From NCBI RefSeq assembly GCF_004300825.1, contig NZ_CP036250.1, positions 434,001-498,000 of the forward strand: 64,000 nt of DNA, in the 5' to 3' direction. This document shows, one piece after another, positions 20,205 to 29,584 of this stretch. The DNA is from Egicoccus halophilus. GTDB taxonomy: Bacteria; Actinomycetota; Nitriliruptoria; Nitriliruptorales; Nitriliruptoraceae. Within the stretch, counting starts at the first letter, position 1. Every line of letters starts with the position of its first letter. The position numbers and the translations under genes are program-made. A model generated the notes under the pieces. That model was not told the origin of the DNA. It made no database searches and saw nothing but the letters and a program-made list of their open reading frames with translations.

Positions 20205-21710
20205 ATGGACGTCCAACCACTCTCCACGCTCACGCCCGGTCAACCGCTGGTCTTCGGCGGCGACCGTGTCACCGTCGTCCCCGAAGCGCTCGCCGAGGCG
20301 TTCGTGCCCGGTGACGCCCTGGTGGTGCTGCAGGACACCGGCGAGGTGCTGCACGTACCGGCCGGGGACCGCGCGGCGGCCGCCGCCGCGGTCGACGCGG
20401 CCGCGGCGGCCTTCGGCGCCATGGGCGACGTCGACGACAGCGCGGTCGACGCCTTCTACCGGTCGTTCGCCGATCACCTGGCCGACGACGAGCGCTACGC
20501 GCCGATCGCGGCCGCCAACGCCGCCGACGTGGCCGCCGCCCGCGAGCGGGGGCGCTCCACGACCCGGCTGGTGCTGACCGACCGGATGCGGGCCGACATG
20601 ATCGCCGGTCTGCGCGCCTGGACCGACGTGCCGGGCACGCGGGGTCGCGTCCTCGAGACCTCCGAGCACGACGGGTGGACCCTCGAGCAGGTCAGCGACC
20701 GGCTCGGCGTGGTCGCGTTCGTGTTCGAGGGCCGTCCCAACGTCTTCGCCGACGCCTGCGGCGTGCTGCGGGGCGGCAACACGGTGGTGTTCCGCATCGG
20801 GTCGGACGCGCTGCGCACCGCCCGCGCCATCGTCGAGCACGCGCTGGACCCGGCGTTGACGGCCGCGGGCCTGCCGCCGGGAGCCGCCGCGCTGGTCGAT
20901 GCGCCCTCGCACGCGGCCGGGTGGGCGCTGTTCGGTGACCCACGGCTCGCGCTCGCCGTGGCGCGCGGATCGGGCGAGGCCGTGCGGCAGCTGTCGGCCG
21001 TGGCCCAGCAGGCCGGCAACGACGTCTCGGCCCACGGCACCGGTGGGGCCTGGATGGTCGCCACCGCAGCCGCCGATGCCGACCGCTTCACCGCGGCGGT
21101 ACGGGCCTCGCTGGACCGCAAGGTCTGCAACACCCTCAACGTCTGCTGCGTCGTGCGCGAGCGCGCCGACGAACTGGTGCCGGCGTTCCTCGCCGCGCTC
21201 GACGCCGCCGCCGAGGCGCGCGGGACCGCGGCCAAGCTGCACGTGCTGCCCACCGCCCGCGCGCACGTGCCGGCCGAGCGGTTCTCCACCGTCGTGCCGA
21301 TCGCCCGCGCCGGCGGGGAGGTCGACGAGCCGCAGGCCGAGCTGCTCGACGAGGACCGGCTCGGCGACGAGTGGGAGTGGGAGGACAGTCCCGAGGTGAC
21401 CCTCGCCGTCGTGGACGACCTCGACGACGCGCTGCGGCTGTTCAACGCCCACAGTCCCCGGTTCGTGCTCTCGGTGCTCTCCGAGGATCCGGCCGACCTC
21501 GAGCGGGCCTGGCAGCTCGCCGAGGCGCCCTACCTCGGCACGGGCTTCACCCGCTGGGTGGACGGGCAGTACGCGCTGGGGACCCCGGAGCTCGGCCTGT
21601 CCAACTGGGAGCGCGGCCGCCTGTTCGGTCGCAGCGGGATCCTGTCCGGGGCGGCGATCGCCACCGTGCGGACCCGGGTCGTGCAGCACGACCCGGACGT
21701 GCACCGCTAG
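20205..21710 (+). CDS. Gamma-glutamyl phosphate reductase (ProA)-like aldehyde dehydrogenase
   Basis: 501 residues of the ALDH superfamily, closest in motif to ProA: FVFEGRPNVFADACGVLRGGN (ProA has ESRPNV..DAA..GN), catalytic C308 in KVCNTLN (ProA VCNA), a DEWEWED segment matching the ProA EDWDTEY region, and RWVDGQYALGTPELGLSN near the end. It is longer than true ProA (about 415) with an extra N-terminal domain of about 85 residues. Canonical proB is absent, and its neighbours are a CarH-like regulator and an MFS exporter, so a role other than proline synthesis is plausible. The MFS gene starts directly after its stop. Confidence 0.8.
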   Translation: MDVQPLSTLTPGQPLVFGGDRVTVVPEALAEAFVPGDALVVLQDTGEVLHVPAGDRAAAAAAVDAAAAAFGAMGDVDDSAVDAFYRSFADHLADDERYAPIAAANAADVAAARERGRSTTRLVLTDRMRADMIAGLRAWTDVPGTRGRVLETSEHDGWTLEQVSDRLGVVAFVFEGRPNVFADACGVLRGGNTVVFRIGSDALRTARAIVEHALDPALTAAGLPPGAAALVDAPSHAAGWALFGDPRLALAVARGSGEAVRQLSAVAQQAGNDVSAHGTGGAWMVATAAADADRFTAAVRASLDRKVCNTLNVCCVVRERADELVPAFLAALDAAAEARGTAAKLHVLPTARAHVPAERFSTVVPIARAGGEVDEPQAELLDEDRLGDEWEWEDSPEVTLAVVDDLDDALRLFNAHSPRFVLSVLSEDPADLERAWQLAEAPYLGTGFTRWVDGQYALGTPELGLSNWERGRLFGRSGILSGAAIATVRTRVVQHDPDVHR

Positions 21711-22985
21711 GTGGACGACGACCGTCGCCGGACCCGGGCGCGCCAGCTCGGCTGGTTGGCTGGCACGGCCGTCTTCGTCACGGCCCTGAACCTGCGGCCC
21801 GCCGCCAGCAGCTTCGGCGCGTTGCTGCCGGCCCTGCGCCAGGACATCGGCATGCCCTCGGCGTTGGCCGGCGTCGTGACGAGCCTGCCACCGGTCTGCT
21901 TCGGGGTGTTCGGGCTGCTGGTCGGCCGGTGGGCGAGGCGGCGTGACACGGCCCTGGTGCTGGTCGCGGCGATGCTGGTGACCTCGGTCAGCCTGCTCGC
22001 CCGGGTGCTGGTGGACGACCCGCTGCTGGTGCTGTGGTGGACCGTCCCGGCGCTGGGCGGCATGGGCGTGGGCAACGTGCTGCTGCCGGTGGCGGTGAAG
22101 CGGTGGTTCCCGCGCCACGTCGGTCGGGCCACCGGGCTGTACTCGATGGCGCTGGCGCTGGGCACGGCGGCGGCGGCCGCCGCGTCGGTCCCGGTGGCGG
22201 AGGCGTTCGGGAGTTGGCGGGTGGGGCTGGGCGTGTGGGCGCTGCCGCCGCTGTTCGCCGTACCGGTGTGGCTGCTGGCCCGGCGTCGCAGTGCGGACGA
22301 CGCGCCGGGTGGTCGGGTCCCCTCGCGCGCGGGGTCCGCCGGCGCCGCCGCGGTCGATGCCCCGGACGATCCGGTGCGCGACGAGGGTGCCGGGGCACGG
22401 TGGTCGCCGGCCGCCGCCCGGGTCCACCGGCATCCGCGGGCCTGGGCGCTGGCCGGCTACTTCGGCCTGCAGAGCCTCGCGGCCTACGTGGTGATGGGCT
22501 GGCTGCCGTCGATCTACCAGGACGCCGGCGTCGACCCGACCACGGCAGGGCTGCTGCTCGCGTGGGTGATGGTCCTCGGCGCACCGGTGAGCGTGGTGAT
22601 GCCCGAACTCGCCGCCCGCCGCGAGGACCAGCGCGTCTTCGTCGTCGGTCTGAGCCTGTTGGCCCTTGCCGCCCTGGTCGGTCTGCTGCTGGTGCCGACG
22701 GTGCTGCCGGCGCTGTGGGCGACCCTGCTCGGCATCGGCATGGGCGCCTTCCCCCTGGCACTGGTGCTGATCGGGCTGCGGGCGCGCTCGGCGGAGGGCA
22801 CGGCGCGACTGTCGGCACTCAGCCAGGGTGTGGGCTACCTCATCGCGGCCGGCGGTCCGTTCGCGATCGGCCTGCTGCACGACGCGACCGGATCGTGGAC
22901 GCCACCGTTGCTGGTGCTGATCGGCCTGCAGCTCCCGCAGCTGCTGCTCGGCCTCGTCGTCGCCCGCCCCGGCACCGTCGACTGA
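21711..22985 (+). CDS. MFS transporter, CynX/NimT-like
   Basis: 424 residues with 12 hydrophobic segments and the cytoplasmic loop between TM6 and TM7 (about 190-235). The N-terminal signature LNLRPAASSFGALLPALRQDIG (read in two halves) is characteristic of the CynX/NimT branch (cyanate, 2-nitroimidazole and related transport). GTG start abuts the TAG stop of the ProA-like gene, so the two are one transcript. Substrate unknown; export of a small organic acid or amide related to the dehydrogenase is a guess. Its last codons form the first unit of a tandem repeat that continues past the stop. Confidence 0.85.
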   Translation: MDDDRRRTRARQLGWLAGTAVFVTALNLRPAASSFGALLPALRQDIGMPSALAGVVTSLPPVCFGVFGLLVGRWARRRDTALVLVAAMLVTSVSLLARVLVDDPLLVLWWTVPALGGMGVGNVLLPVAVKRWFPRHVGRATGLYSMALALGTAAAAAASVPVAEAFGSWRVGLGVWALPPLFAVPVWLLARRRSADDAPGGRVPSRAGSAGAAAVDAPDDPVRDEGAGARWSPAAARVHRHPRAWALAGYFGLQSLAAYVVMGWLPSIYQDAGVDPTTAGLLLAWVMVLGAPVSVVMPELAARREDQRVFVVGLSLLALAALVGLLLVPTVLPALWATLLGIGMGAFPLALVLIGLRARSAEGTARLSALSQGVGYLIAAGGPFAIGLLHDATGSWTPPLLVLIGLQLPQLLLGLVVARPGTVD

Positions 22986-23100
22986 CCCCCGCCGCCCGCC
23001 CTGGCACCGTCGGCCGACCCCCCGCCGCCAGCCCTGGCACCGTCGGCTGACCCCCCGCCGCCAGCCTCGGCACCGTCGGCTGCCCCCGCCGCCCGCCCCG
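22962..23100 (+). repeat. 31-33 bp tandem repeat, four units plus a partial
   Basis: Units at 22962-22993, 22994-23026, 23027-23059 and 23060-23090 share the core GGCACCGTCG and a CCCCCGCC end; a partial fifth unit follows. The first unit encodes the last residues and stop of the MFS gene, so the array grew out of the gene's 3' end. The 358-base stretch 22986-23343 holds this array and the palindromic repeats after it, and no gene. Confidence 0.85.
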
Positions 23101-23257
23101 GCTCGTCCACGCGTGACGTCTTCGCGCGGCCCGGATCCGCATCCGTGGAGTCGTGGAACGAATGGGATGATCCACGGCTCCACGCATGGCGTCTTCGCGC
23201 GGCCCGGATCCGCATCCGTGGAGTCGTGGAGCGAGTGAGCTCTTCCACGGCTCCACG
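23101..23257. repeat. Two tandem palindromic elements of about 73 bp
   Basis: The stretch containing GTCTTCGCGCGGCCCGGATC occurs at 23118 and again at 23191, 73 bases apart. Each unit ends in a hairpin: 14-base arms CGTGGAGTCGTGGA and TCCACGGCTCCACG at 23144-23184 (13-base loop) and 23217-23257 (13-base loop). The loops differ between copies while the stems are identical. It sits between convergent genes, so it can serve as a bidirectional terminator. It resembles REP-type intergenic repeats. Confidence 0.8.
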
Positions 23258-23343
23258 GGATGGCGCGAGGAACCGCCGACGCCGAGGCATCACGCGTTCG
23301 CACCCGTCGTGAGCAACCGCCGGGAACCCGCGGCCGAGCCGTC

Positions 23344-23994
23344 TCAGAGCAGGTCGCGACCGGCGGCCCAGGCGGTGAGCTCGTGGCGGTTGGACAGCTG
23401 GAGCTTGCGCAGCACGGCGGAGACGTGGGTCTCGACGGTCTTGACGGAGATGTAGAGCCGGCTCGCGACCTCCTTGTAGGTGTAACCGCGGGCGATGTGG
23501 CGCAGGACCTCCTTCTCGCGGGTGGTGAGCTGGTCGAGTTCGGGGTCCTCGCTGCTCACGCCGGGCGGCAGTTCACCGGCGAAGGCGTCCAGCACGAAGC
23601 CGGCCAGCCGGGGCGAGAACACCGCGTCGCCCTGGTGGATGCGCCCGATGGCGTTGACGAGGTCGTCGGGGGAGATGGTCTTGGTGACGTAGCCGCGCGC
23701 GCCGGCGCGGATCACGGCGATGACGTCCTCGGCGGCGTCGGAGACCGACAGGGCGAGGAAGCGGACGTCGGGCGTGGTCTCGTGGACGGCCTGGAGCACG
23801 GCCCGGCCGCCCCCGCCGGGCATGTGGACGTCGAGCAGCACCACGTCCGGCTTGGTCTGACGGATGCCCTGGATGGCGGTGTCGACGTCGCCGGCGTCAC
23901 CGACGATGGTGACGTGGGGGCCGAGCTCGGCGCGCACGCCGGCGCGGAACAGCCGGTGGTCGTCGACGAGGAAGACGCGGATGGCGCGGGTCAT
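23344..23994 (-). CDS. NarL/LuxR-family response regulator
   Basis: 216 residues. Receiver domain with D11/D12, phospho-acceptor D55 (VVLLDVHMPG) and the conserved K of GYVTKTIS; C-terminal LuxR HTH (LTTREKEVLRHIARGYTYKEVASRLYISVKTVETHVSAVL, given here as the family signature in parts TTREKEVL and VKTVETHVSA). Start ATG 23994 overlaps the kinase stop (ATGA), so it is translationally coupled to its partner. The PspC domain in the kinase and in the divergent gene suggests control of envelope-stress genes, probably including the divergent one. Confidence 0.93.
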   Translation of the reverse strand: MTRAIRVFLVDDHRLFRAGVRAELGPHVTIVGDAGDVDTAIQGIRQTKPDVVLLDVHMPGGGGRAVLQAVHETTPDVRFLALSVSDAAEDVIAVIRAGARGYVTKTISPDDLVNAIGRIHQGDAVFSPRLAGFVLDAFAGELPPGVSSEDPELDQLTTREKEVLRHIARGYTYKEVASRLYISVKTVETHVSAVLRKLQLSNRHELTAWAAGRDLL

Positions 23995-25565
23995 GCCTGC
24001 TGCTCCGGTGACGGGTGGTGGTGCGGGGAGGCGGGGCGGGGGCGGGGGACGCACAGCTCGATCTCGGTGCCCTCGCCGGGGCGGGACCAGACCCGTCCGT
24101 GCCCGCCGTGGCGGTCGAGCCGGCCGATGATCGAGTCGCGCACGCCACGCCGGTCGTCGGGGACGCGGCCCAGTTCGAAGCCGGCGCCCCGGTCACGGAC
24201 GAACGCGGTGACCTGGTCGCGTTCCACCTCGACGTAGACGGAGGCGGTGGGGACGCCGGCGTGCTTGGCGACGTTCACGCAGGCTTCGCGCATCGCGGCG
24301 AGCAGGGCCCGGACGCGCTCGTCGATCGGGGCGTCGCCGACGACCACGACGTCGACCTGCAGGTCGTGGACGGCCTCGACCTCCTCGACGATCTGGTCGA
24401 CGGCGGCAGCGAGGTCGGCGGGCTCGTCGAGGGCGGCACGTTGGCCGTCACGTTGGCCGTCGCGCTGGCCGTAGAGCCAGCCGCGCAGCTCGCGTTCCTG
24501 GCGGCGGGCGAGCGCGACCATGCGGCGCGGCTGGTCGGCGCTGCGTTGGATCAGGGCAAGGGTCTGCAGCACGGAGTCGTGCAGGTGCGCGGCGAGTTCG
24601 GCGCGCTCCTCCTGTCGGATCCGCTCGCGGCGCTCGAGGCCGAGCTGGTCGACCAGGCGCCACAGCCACGGGCCGAACAGCAACGCCAGGCCGCCGAGCG
24701 CGGCGAGGACGGCGAACCCGAGGTCGGAGAGGGCACCGAGGCCGTCCTGGGCGGCGAGGAAGCCGGCCACCGCACCGGCGACGAGCAGGGAACCGATCAG
24801 CAGCCGCACCGGTGAGGCCGGACCGGCGGTGACGCTGACCAGGGCGTGGCCGCCGGGGATCCGACCACCGAGGCGCGCCCAGCGGCTGCGGTCGGCGTCG
24901 TCACCGCGGGTCCACACGATCGCGGAGCCGACCGCCGCGAGCGTCACCGGGAGGACCAGCGCGTCACCGAACCACAGACCCAGCGAGCGCAGCAGGAACA
25001 GCACGCCGAGCGTGATCAGCCCGAGTGCGGTCGCCTGCTGGAGGGTGGCGGGGCGTCGGGCGTCGACCGGTCCGGTGGCGGCGACGGAGGTGAAGGCCCA
25101 CAGCACGCCGTAGAGCAGGACCCCGGTGCCGCCGGCGAGGCTCAGCACGACGAAGGCGATCCGGATCAGGACCGGGTCGACGCCCAGCCGTGCGCCGAGG
25201 CCGGCCGCGACACCGCCGATGACCCGGCCGCGGCCGATGACGCCGTCGAGCGTGGTCGCGTCCGGACGCCGGCCGGTCGGTGGGCCGTACGGCGGCGGGG
25301 GCGGCGGCCGCCGGTCACCGACGGTGCCGGCCGCCGGCGGTCGCGTGTCCGACCCGTTCGAGGGCGGTACGGCCGCGACGTCGCTCGTGCCCGTCGCCGG
25401 GTCCGTCCCCCTCGCGGGCATCGCGACGTCCGCCCCGTCCGCCGGCATCGCGACGTCCGCCCCGTCCGCGGGCGCCGCGACGTCCGCCCCACGCGGGGGC
25501 GGCGACGGGCGGTGGGCACGTTCGTCGATGGGGACACCTCGGGGACCGAGCCACCAGCGTCGCAC
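23991..25565 (-). CDS. PspC-domain sensor histidine kinase
   Basis: 524 residues. A disordered N-terminus (1-105) contains a three-unit ADGADVAMP-type repeat. A PspC domain (about 108-165: RGRVIGGVAAGLGARLGVD) and further membrane segments follow. HisKA_3 has phospho-acceptor H329 in HLHDSVLQTL, then HATPase with EACVNVAKHAG (N box) and a glycine-rich end (GEGTEIELCVP). This is the PspC-HK layout of actinobacterial envelope-stress systems related to LiaS. The start is uncertain: GTG 25565 has a GGGGTG ribosome site, while ATG 25448 would drop 39 disordered residues. Coupled to the response regulator by a 4-base overlap. Confidence 0.88.
   Translation of the reverse strand: MRRWWLGPRGVPIDERAHRPSPPPRGADVAAPADGADVAMPADGADVAMPARGTDPATGTSDVAAVPPSNGSDTRPPAAGTVGDRRPPPPPPYGPPTGRRPDATTLDGVIGRGRVIGGVAAGLGARLGVDPVLIRIAFVVLSLAGGTGVLLYGVLWAFTSVAATGPVDARRPATLQQATALGLITLGVLFLLRSLGLWFGDALVLPVTLAAVGSAIVWTRGDDADRSRWARLGGRIPGGHALVSVTAGPASPVRLLIGSLLVAGAVAGFLAAQDGLGALSDLGFAVLAALGGLALLFGPWLWRLVDQLGLERRERIRQEERAELAAHLHDSVLQTLALIQRSADQPRRMVALARRQERELRGWLYGQRDGQRDGQRAALDEPADLAAAVDQIVEEVEAVHDLQVDVVVVGDAPIDERVRALLAAMREACVNVAKHAGVPTASVYVEVERDQVTAFVRDRGAGFELGRVPDDRRGVRDSIIGRLDRHGGHGRVWSRPGEGTEIELCVPRPRPASPHHHPSPEQQA
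25414..25494 (-). repeat. 27-bp tandem repeat inside the kinase gene
   Basis: Three 27-base units (25414-25440, 25441-25467, 25468-25494) containing CGCGACGTCCGCCCC encode the in-frame ADGADVAMP-like peptide repeat in the disordered N-terminus. Confidence 0.85.
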
Positions 25566-25772
25566 ACGTGCACCCCGAGCGGCACGGTGGCCTGCCCCGG
25601 TCCGTGAGCGGGCTCTCAGGGTCGGGCCAGGGTGCTCCCCGATGGTCGGCGGCGCCGCGGAGGCGCAACGTGGGGTCGTTGGTTGCCGTCCCCGGCCGTG
25701 GGACGACCCCGGCCCCGGTGGTCTCCGCCGGCTGCCGGGGCCCACCCCGGCCCCGATCCGACGAGTGTCGCC

Positions 25773-27521
25773 GTGTCCTACGTCCCGCCTCCCTCCTCCG
25801 GCCCGCCCTGGTCGTCGCGACCGGGTCCGGGTGCAGGGTCTGCCGGCCCCGGGAGCGCCGGTCCCGCCGGTCCCGGCGGTGCGCCACCGCGTCCGGTGCT
25901 GCGCCGTCGTCGGGAGGGCAAGCTCCTCGCCGGCGTGCTCGCCGGCGTCGCGGACCACCTCCGACTCGACGTGGCGGTGGTGCGCATCCTGTTCGTCGTG
26001 CTCGTGCTGGTCACGCAGGGGCTGTTCCTGCTCGCCTACGTGCTGGCCTGGATCTTCGTGCCGGAGGAGAGCCCGGCCGAGGCGGCCGCTCCGCGTGCCC
26101 CCCGCCGGGACGATCTCGGCGGTCGGGACCCGTTGTTCTGGGTCGGCATCGGCACGCTGATCGTCGGCGCGGTGTGGCTGCTCGACGGTCCCTTCGACCG
26201 TCCTGGCCTGCTGCGCATCGGTGCGGACCGCTCGGTGATGGTCCCGCTGGTGCTGATCGCCTTCGGCATCGCCCTGTGGCGCAACGCCGACCGCCCGGCC
26301 GAGCCCCGCCCCCCGACCGCGTACGGCCCGTCCGGTCCGGCGCCGTACCCGAGCGCCCCGACGGCTCCGTCGCCGGGTGCGGGGTCCGCCGGCGGCTGGT
26401 CCGCGGCCGCCGCGCCCAACGTTCCGACCGTCCCGGGTTCACCCGTTCCGGCACCTCCGGAGGCCACCATGAGCAACGACGACCCGACGCGCACCGACAC
26501 GGTCCGCCTCGATCGCCCCGGCGGGCTCCCGCGCGGCGGCCCGGGCAGCACCCAGGTGCTGCCACCCCCACACGGTTGGCAACCGCCGCCGCCCGGGTGG
26601 GGGCCACCTCCGCAGGGTCCACCGCCGTCCGCGCCGGGGGGTGCCGGGGGCGGGGGAGCGTCCTGGACACCGCCGCCGGTGCCCCCGCGACGCAATCCGC
26701 TGACGCGGATCACCCTCGGGGCAGCCGTGCTGACCGTCGGGGTGCTGTGGTTGCTGACCGTGGCCGACGTGCTCGCGCTCGGTCCGGGGCAGATCGCCTC
26801 CGCCGCGCTGCTCGTCCTCGGTCTCGGGCTGCTGGTCGGCAGCATGATCGGCCGCTCCCGGGGCCTGATCGTCGCCGGTCTGGTCCTGCTGCCGGTCGTG
26901 CTGCTGTTGCAGTTGGTGCAGCCGTCCCTCGCCGGCATGGAGGCCGGGGGACCGTCCGTCGGTCAGCGCTTCGAGTCCCCGGCGGAGCTCGATGCGCTCC
27001 GCGACAGCTACCAGCTCGGCGCGGGGGAGCTCCGCCTCGACCTCTCGGGCATCGAGTTCACCGAGGACCGCGACGTCGCGGTGCAGGTCGGGTTCGGGAC
27101 CGTGCAGGTCCTGGTCCCGGAGGACGTGAGCGTCGAGGTGGTGGCCCGGTTGGGGGCGGGCGAGGCGCGGTTGATCGACCTGCGCTCGGACGGCGTCGGC
27201 ATCGACCGCGAGGTCGTCGACGAGGTCGACGGCAGCGAGCATCTCCTGCGCGTCGAGGTCGAGGTGGGGCTCGGCCAGGTGTTCGTCGACCGGCTGCCGG
27301 TCGACGGACAGGCTCCCCCAGACGGCTTCGACGACGAGTCCGCCACGGGGGAGCGCCGGTCCGAGGACGCCTCCTCCGACGGCGCCTGGTCGGAGGAGTA
27401 CCGGTCCGACGAGTCCTGGCCCGAGCAGCTCCCGACCGAGGAGCTCCCGACCGACGAGTTCCCGACCGACGACCTCGACGACCTCGACGGCACGACCTTC
27501 GACGCGGGAACGGAGTCCTGA
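25773..27521 (+). CDS. PspC and LiaF-like membrane protein
   Basis: 582 residues. A Pro/Gly/Ser-rich start is followed by a PspC domain (about 45-105: RRREGKLLAGVLAGVADHLRLDVAVVR) and membrane helices (FWVGIGTLIVGAVWLL). After a long proline-rich linker come two or three more helices (about 310-385). The C-terminal beta-rich LiaF/DUF4097-type domain (GAGELRLDLSG, VQVGFGTVQVLVPEDV, VEVGLGQVFVDRLP) is followed by a Glu/Asp/Ser/Pro repeat tail. LiaF-like proteins regulate their cognate kinase, so this is the likely third component of the divergent two-component system. GTG at 25773; no clear ribosome site. Confidence 0.85.
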   Translation: MSYVPPPSSGPPWSSRPGPGAGSAGPGSAGPAGPGGAPPRPVLRRRREGKLLAGVLAGVADHLRLDVAVVRILFVVLVLVTQGLFLLAYVLAWIFVPEESPAEAAAPRAPRRDDLGGRDPLFWVGIGTLIVGAVWLLDGPFDRPGLLRIGADRSVMVPLVLIAFGIALWRNADRPAEPRPPTAYGPSGPAPYPSAPTAPSPGAGSAGGWSAAAAPNVPTVPGSPVPAPPEATMSNDDPTRTDTVRLDRPGGLPRGGPGSTQVLPPPHGWQPPPPGWGPPPQGPPPSAPGGAGGGGASWTPPPVPPRRNPLTRITLGAAVLTVGVLWLLTVADVLALGPGQIASAALLVLGLGLLVGSMIGRSRGLIVAGLVLLPVVLLLQLVQPSLAGMEAGGPSVGQRFESPAELDALRDSYQLGAGELRLDLSGIEFTEDRDVAVQVGFGTVQVLVPEDVSVEVVARLGAGEARLIDLRSDGVGIDREVVDEVDGSEHLLRVEVEVGLGQVFVDRLPVDGQAPPDGFDDESATGERRSEDASSDGAWSEEYRSDESWPEQLPTEELPTDEFPTDDLDDLDGTTFDAGTES

Positions 27522-27892
27522 TGCGTACCCACCGTTTCGACCTGCTCGCCTTCGTCTTCGGCGCGATGTTCGCCGCCGTCGGGGTGCTCGGCGTGACCGG
27601 CCTCGCGCTGCTCACGCTCGCGGACCTGCGGTGGCTGGCGCCCGGGGTGCTCGTCCTGCTCGGACTCGTGCTGGTCGTGTCCGCCGCCCGGCGCGACGAG
27701 CGTGGCGGTGCGCACGCGGCGGTCACGGACACCGAGCCGGGCGACGGTCCCGCGGCGCCCGACCGCGCCGACCCGGACGCCGACCCGGACGCCGACCCGG
27801 ACGCGGCACGGACGGGCACAACCGCCACGGCGTTGCGCGAGCGCCGTCCCGATCGGCGCGAGGACGGCGCCGACGAGCGCGACCCACGTTGA
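27521..27892 (+). CDS. Small membrane protein downstream of the PspC/LiaF gene
   Basis: 123 residues: two hydrophobic helices (about 8-31 and 38-57), a basic RRDER stretch and a charged, disordered C-terminus containing a three-fold DPDA repeat. Its ATG overlaps the stop of the preceding gene (TGATG), so it is co-translated with the PspC/LiaF-like protein and probably works with it. I do not recognise a family. Confidence 0.7.
   Translation: MRTHRFDLLAFVFGAMFAAVGVLGVTGLALLTLADLRWLAPGVLVLLGLVLVVSAARRDERGGAHAAVTDTEPGDGPAAPDRADPDADPDADPDAARTGTTATALRERRPDRREDGADERDPR
27770..27805 (+). repeat. 12-bp tandem repeat inside the small membrane protein gene
   Basis: Three units of GACCCGGACGCC encode DPDA repeats in the disordered C-terminus. 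Confidence 0.85.
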
Positions 27893-27992
27893 CGCGGCCC
27901 GGGGCCGGTCCGAGTACCGGGCCGGCCAGCGCCGTCCGGCCCCGCGACCCCCAGCGGGTGCCCGGGCTGAGCACGGCCGCCGATCCGGCCGG

Positions 27993-27998
27993 TAGGAT
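27993..27998 (+). promoter_or_regulatory. -10 box TAGGAT for purA
   Basis: TAGGAT precedes an in-frame GTG at 28008 by 9 bases and the conserved purA start (28107) by about 110. It therefore gives either a 100-base leader or a leaderless longer PurA. The region 27893-27980 has GC-rich dyads (GGGGCCGG...CCGGCCCC) that may end the upstream transcript. Confidence 0.5.
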
Positions 27999-28106
27999 CC
28001 CGACACGGTGGTCCGCCAGTTCCTGGCATCCCCGGTGTGGGGTCCGGCCGCCGGAGTCGTGCCGGAAGGCAGCGCGCTCCGCCACTTTCGTGTGAAGGAC
28101 GACAGC

Positions 28107-29417
<1,311 letters not shown>

Positions 29418-29546
29418 CCTGCGGTGGCGAGCCGCCTCCCTGGCGTGCACCGTGCCGCTCCGGGAGACACGCATCCGGACGGGCGGCTCCGATCCCGACG
29501 CTGCGGAGGGCCGCGGCCTGTGGACGGGCGGCCGACGCGGCGCGCG

Positions 29547-29552
29547 TAGGCT
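29547..29552 (+). promoter_or_regulatory. -10 box TAGGCT for purD
   Basis: TAGGCT 32 bases before the TTG start at 29585. It predicts a short leader of about 25 bases that includes the GAGGCGAGG ribosome site. Confidence 0.5.
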
Positions 29553-29584
29553 CTCCCCGGTCGTGGACGTCGAGGCGAGGCACG

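Noticed and set aside
23101-23257. Possible CRISPR array
   Set aside because: Only two repeat units of 73 bases with internal palindromes and no regular spacers, and no cas genes in the window.
19197-23303. 1368-residue open frame on the minus strand
   Set aside because: Only the last 302 codons (to 20102) have recognisable domains; the rest is antisense to the ProA-like and MFS genes, low-complexity, and an effect of high GC.
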